From: Bacteroidales bacterium
Lineage (GTDB): Bacteria; Bacteroidota; Bacteroidia; Bacteroidales; Tenuifilaceae
Length of the DNA stretch: 7,990 nt
Direction of reading: 5' to 3'
NCBI GenBank assembly: GCA_008933525.1
Contig: WBUV01000133.1
Location: forward strand, 1 to 7,990
Shown here: in pieces, positions 6,587 through 7,990 of the stretch
Position numbering within the stretch: the first letter of the stretch is position 1
Layout: each line of letters opens with the position of its first letter
Notes under the pieces: generated by a model
Told to the model about the DNA's origin: nothing
Seen by the model: only the letters and a program-made list of their open reading frames with translations
The model's database searches: none
Made by a program: the position numbers and the translations under genes

Positions 6587-7267
6587 TTATCCTTTGGAGC
6601 AAATCTTTCTCAAAAAATCCTCATTCAAAATCTGAAGTTCCTTTTTATTGAGGTTGATAATTCCTTCTTTGGAAAACTCACTTAACTGCCGACTTACACT
6701 CTCGCGCGAAGAACTGATAAAATCGGCTAACTCTGATATTGTCAGCGGAAGCTCATAGGTAGTGGATTTAAAAACTTCGTGCGACATACAAAGTAGAATC
6801 TCTGCTAGCCTACCAGGCAGTTGTTTCTGTGACATATTGGTGTATCGCTGATAGTCCGAGAGTTCATTTCGGCATAGGTCAAGAATAATCTCGTATGCAA
6901 AGCTACCATTCTTAAAAATGAAATCCCTAAAGGTATCGAGTGAGATGAAGCAAATATGAACATCGGTTAGCGCCGTGGCCGAGTAATGGTTTAATTTATC
7001 GCCAAATGTTGTTGGTAAACCCAAATAAGCTGGTGCTTTTGTTAAGCGTAGGATTTTATCGCCTACAGGCCCTTTCATATGAACCTTTACTAGACCCGAT
7101 TTTAGGTAAGCAATATTGGTGGCTAAAGTGCCTTCGCGGAATATCACCTCGCCCTTTTTGAAGTTGATTTGAGCACAATTCGACTCCAATGCTTTCAATT
7201 CATCATTGGACAACAACTCCGCTGCGGGCGACTTAAAACTACATAACCGACATTCGGGATTAGCCAT
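6587..7267 (-). CDS. Crp/Fnr-family transcriptional regulator
   Basis: The 226-residue protein has a cyclic-nucleotide-binding-like beta-roll (about residues 20-120; KKGEVIFREGTLATNIAYLKSGLVKV, then YLGLPTTFGD), a dimerisation helix (about 122-150), and a C-terminal winged helix. The recognition helix SSSRESVSRQL carries R188, E189 and R193, equivalent to the CRP base-contact residues R180, E181 and R185. S192 is FNR-like, as in FNR's E-x-x-S-R. The beta-roll lacks the full CRP cAMP pocket signature (RGE...S-T), so the ligand is unlikely to be cAMP by the CRP mode. Cysteines C6 and C9 form an N-terminal CxxC, C31 follows, and C106 (VHICFISLDTF) aligns with FNR C122, so a redox or Fe-S role is possible but the FNR spacing is not reproduced. 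It is divergent from a DsrE-like gene with a CRP-type operator between them. Length is normal and the ATG at 7267 includes the CxxC. Confidence 0.92.
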   Translation of the reverse strand: MANPECRLCSFKSPAAELLSNDELKALESNCAQINFKKGEVIFREGTLATNIAYLKSGLVKVHMKGPVGDKILRLTKAPAYLGLPTTFGDKLNHYSATALTDVHICFISLDTFRDFIFKNGSFAYEIILDLCRNELSDYQRYTNMSQKQLPGRLAEILLCMSHEVFKSTTYELPLTISELADFISSSRESVSRQLSEFSKEGIINLNKKELQILNEDFLRKICSKG

Positions 7268-7287
7268 AGTTTAAATGATAACAAAGA

Positions 7288-7318
7288 CAAATATATAAAT
7301 ATTGTGATAAATGTCACA
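7288..7318 (-). promoter_or_regulatory. Promoter of the Crp/Fnr-family gene
   Basis: On the - strand TATATTTG (7295-7288) is an exact match to the Bacteroidota -7 element TAnnTTTG. Nineteen bp upstream lies TGTG (7318-7315), a 3-of-4 match to the -33 TTTG. The predicted start is near 7281, leaving a leader of about 14 nt. The -33 element lies within the CRP-type dyad at 7303-7318, so a protein bound there should block this promoter. Confidence 0.55.
7303..7318. promoter_or_regulatory. Perfect CRP-type operator TGTGA-N6-TCACA
   Basis: TGTGATAAATGTCACA has both five-base half-sites of the classic CRP operator intact with the canonical 6-bp spacer. It lies in the gap between the divergent Crp/Fnr and DsrE-like genes. 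The regulator next door has the R-E-x-x-x-R recognition residues expected to read TGTGA. The centre (7310.5) is about -30 relative to the regulator's predicted start and about -76 relative to that of the DsrE-like gene. A second right half-site, ATGTCAC, lies at 7333-7339, exactly 22 bp from the copy at 7311-7317 (about two helical turns). Its left half is degenerate. Confidence 0.75.
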
Positions 7319-7344
7319 TCAACACACGTATTATGTCACGTATG

Positions 7345-7380
7345 TTTTCGATTACTCAATTAGGTTCTCGTCTATTTTTG
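7345..7380 (+). promoter_or_regulatory. Promoter of the DsrE-like gene
   Basis: TATTTTTG at 7373-7380 matches the Bacteroidota -7 consensus TAnnTTTG exactly. The -33 region is weaker: TTCG at 7347-7350, 22 bp upstream, is the nearest TTTG-like match. A weak -33 element would fit an activator-dependent promoter. The predicted start is near 7387, leaving a 42-nt A-rich leader without a Shine-Dalgarno sequence. Confidence 0.5.
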
Positions 7381-7428
7381 CTATTGTTAGTTTTATAACA
7401 AACCCAAACTTACAATACAATATCAACA

Positions 7429-7974
7429 ATGGACATGGAATTTGAAAAACAACTCGAGGAACTTAAAAAGAAAGTTGGCAAACTCGAAAAAGGTCGTCAG
7501 GATAAAATGACCCTTGTGGTTTTCTCCGGCGAGCTCGACAAACTAATGGCTGCCATGATTATTGCCACAGGCGCTACAGCAATGGATATGGAGGTTAAAC
7601 TATTCTTCACATTCTGGGCTACAGCAGCGCTAAGAGACCCAAAGAAAAGTGTAAAGGGCAAAAACTTAATGTCGAAAATGTTCGGCTTTATGCTCCCAAA
7701 AGGTGCTAAAAAGGTAAAACTGTCCAATATGAATATGGGCGGAATGGGTAAAGCAATGCTCGAAGGACTGATGAAGAAAAAAGGCGTAAAATCGTTACCA
7801 GAGCTATTCCAAGTAGCAGGAGAACTGGGTGTTGAAATTAATGTTTGCGAAATGTCGATGGATTTAATGGGCTTCAAGAAAGAGGAGTTAATCGACTATC
7901 CAAAATTGAATATTTGTGGCGTTGGAACATTCCTATCCGATGCTGAGGAGAGTAAAATTCAGCTATTTATCTAA
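7429..7974 (+). CDS. DsrE/DsrF-like family protein (DrsE_2 type), putative sulfur-relay protein
   Basis: The 181-residue protein has a short charged N-terminal helix (residues 3-22, likely coiled coil) followed by a DsrE-like alpha/beta fold. It opens with the strand MTLVVFSGELDKLMAAMIIATGATAMDMEVKLFFTFW and ends with the diagnostic block VEINVCEMSMDLMGFKKEELIDYPKLN. C140 in VCEMSMDLMGF sits where DrsE_2 proteins keep their conserved cysteine, the presumed persulfide carrier in sulfur transfer with TusA- or rhodanese-type partners. C163 (NICGVGTF) is a second cysteine in a position where I would expect glycine. Methionine is high (18 of 181). The middle segment 69-123 is lysine/methionine-rich and could contact membranes or partners. 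The first ATG at 7429 was used; M3 is an alternative. It is divergent from the Crp/Fnr gene, and a possible next gene starts 9 bp after its stop. Substrate and partner are unknown. Confidence 0.85.
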   Translation: MDMEFEKQLEELKKKVGKLEKGRQDKMTLVVFSGELDKLMAAMIIATGATAMDMEVKLFFTFWATAALRDPKKSVKGKNLMSKMFGFMLPKGAKKVKLSNMNMGGMGKAMLEGLMKKKGVKSLPELFQVAGELGVEINVCEMSMDLMGFKKEELIDYPKLNICGVGTFLSDAEESKIQLFI

Positions 7975-7983
7975 ACAGAAACT

Positions 7984-7990
7984 ATGGAGT
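7984..7990 (+). CDS. Possible start of the next gene (cut by window edge)
   Basis: An ATG at 7984 lies 9 bp after the stop of the DsrE-like gene on the same strand, with only two codons and one further base visible. Close spacing suggests an operon, but no product can be inferred from so little sequence. Confidence 0.35.

Noticed and set aside
6569..6593. Terminator after the Crp/Fnr gene
   Set aside because: Only a 4-bp GGAT/ATCC stem spans the stop codon, with a poor T-rich tail; too weak to call.
6587..7267. True FNR with a [4Fe-4S] cluster
   Set aside because: The N-terminal cysteines are C6, C9 and C31, not the closely spaced C-x2-C-x5-C of FNR, so cluster binding is only a possibility and not annotated as fact.
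7497..7877. 126-codon open frame on the - strand inside the DsrE-like gene
   Set aside because: The opposite strand encodes a recognisable family with conserved motifs; this frame is its antisense shadow.

Overview
The window comes from a Bacteroidota genome, most likely of the Bacteroidales/Marinilabiliales type. This is inferred from moderate-to-low GC content, AT-rich intergenic gaps, near absence of Shine-Dalgarno sequences, promoter elements resembling the Bacteroidota consensus (TTG/TTTG, 19-21 bp, TAnnTTTG), and protein types common in that phylum. No taxonomic marker gene is present, so the assignment is moderate.

Layout. (1) Positions 1-4605, + strand: a tripartite efflux operon. 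It holds the last 34 codons of an RND periplasmic adaptor, a full HAE1-type RND inner-membrane pump (185-3244) and a TolC-like outer-membrane channel (3292-4605). A perfect 14-bp stem-loop at 4609-4645 closes the operon and probably terminates transcription from both sides. (2) Positions 4657-6445, - strand, transcribed toward the efflux operon: a Fur/PerR-family repressor, a DPS-like/bacterioferritin-type ferritin only 2 bp downstream of it, and a Prx6-type peroxiredoxin with a C-terminal CxDWFFC motif. Together they look like a peroxide/iron defence module: the sensor represses, the ferritin removes Fe(II) using peroxide, and the peroxiredoxin reduces peroxides. (3) Positions 6587-7267, - strand: a Crp/Fnr-family regulator. 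It is divergent from (4), a DsrE/DsrF-like (DrsE_2) sulfur-relay-type protein at 7429-7974, + strand, followed by the first codons of a probable further gene.

The most informative non-coding DNA is the 161-bp divergent gap between the Crp/Fnr gene and the DsrE-like gene. It carries a perfect TGTGA-N6-TCACA dyad, the classic CRP-type operator, and a promoter match facing each way. The dyad overlaps the predicted promoter of the regulator and lies upstream of the DsrE promoter, which suggests autorepression plus activation of the neighbour. Other notable structures are a PerR-geometry 7-1-7 dyad and a separate 6-1-6 palindrome in the fur-like promoter, a perfect 13-bp hairpin inside the TolC signal-peptide codons, a 12-bp hairpin between adaptor and pump, and a long imperfect inverted repeat built from 8-bp units between the ferritin and peroxiredoxin genes.

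I see no mobile element, CRISPR array, tRNA or rRNA, and no clearly novel multi-gene system. The gene content is conventional; the interest lies in regulatory architecture and in unusual residues of the Fur-family protein. No gene-free stretch exceeds 300 bp.
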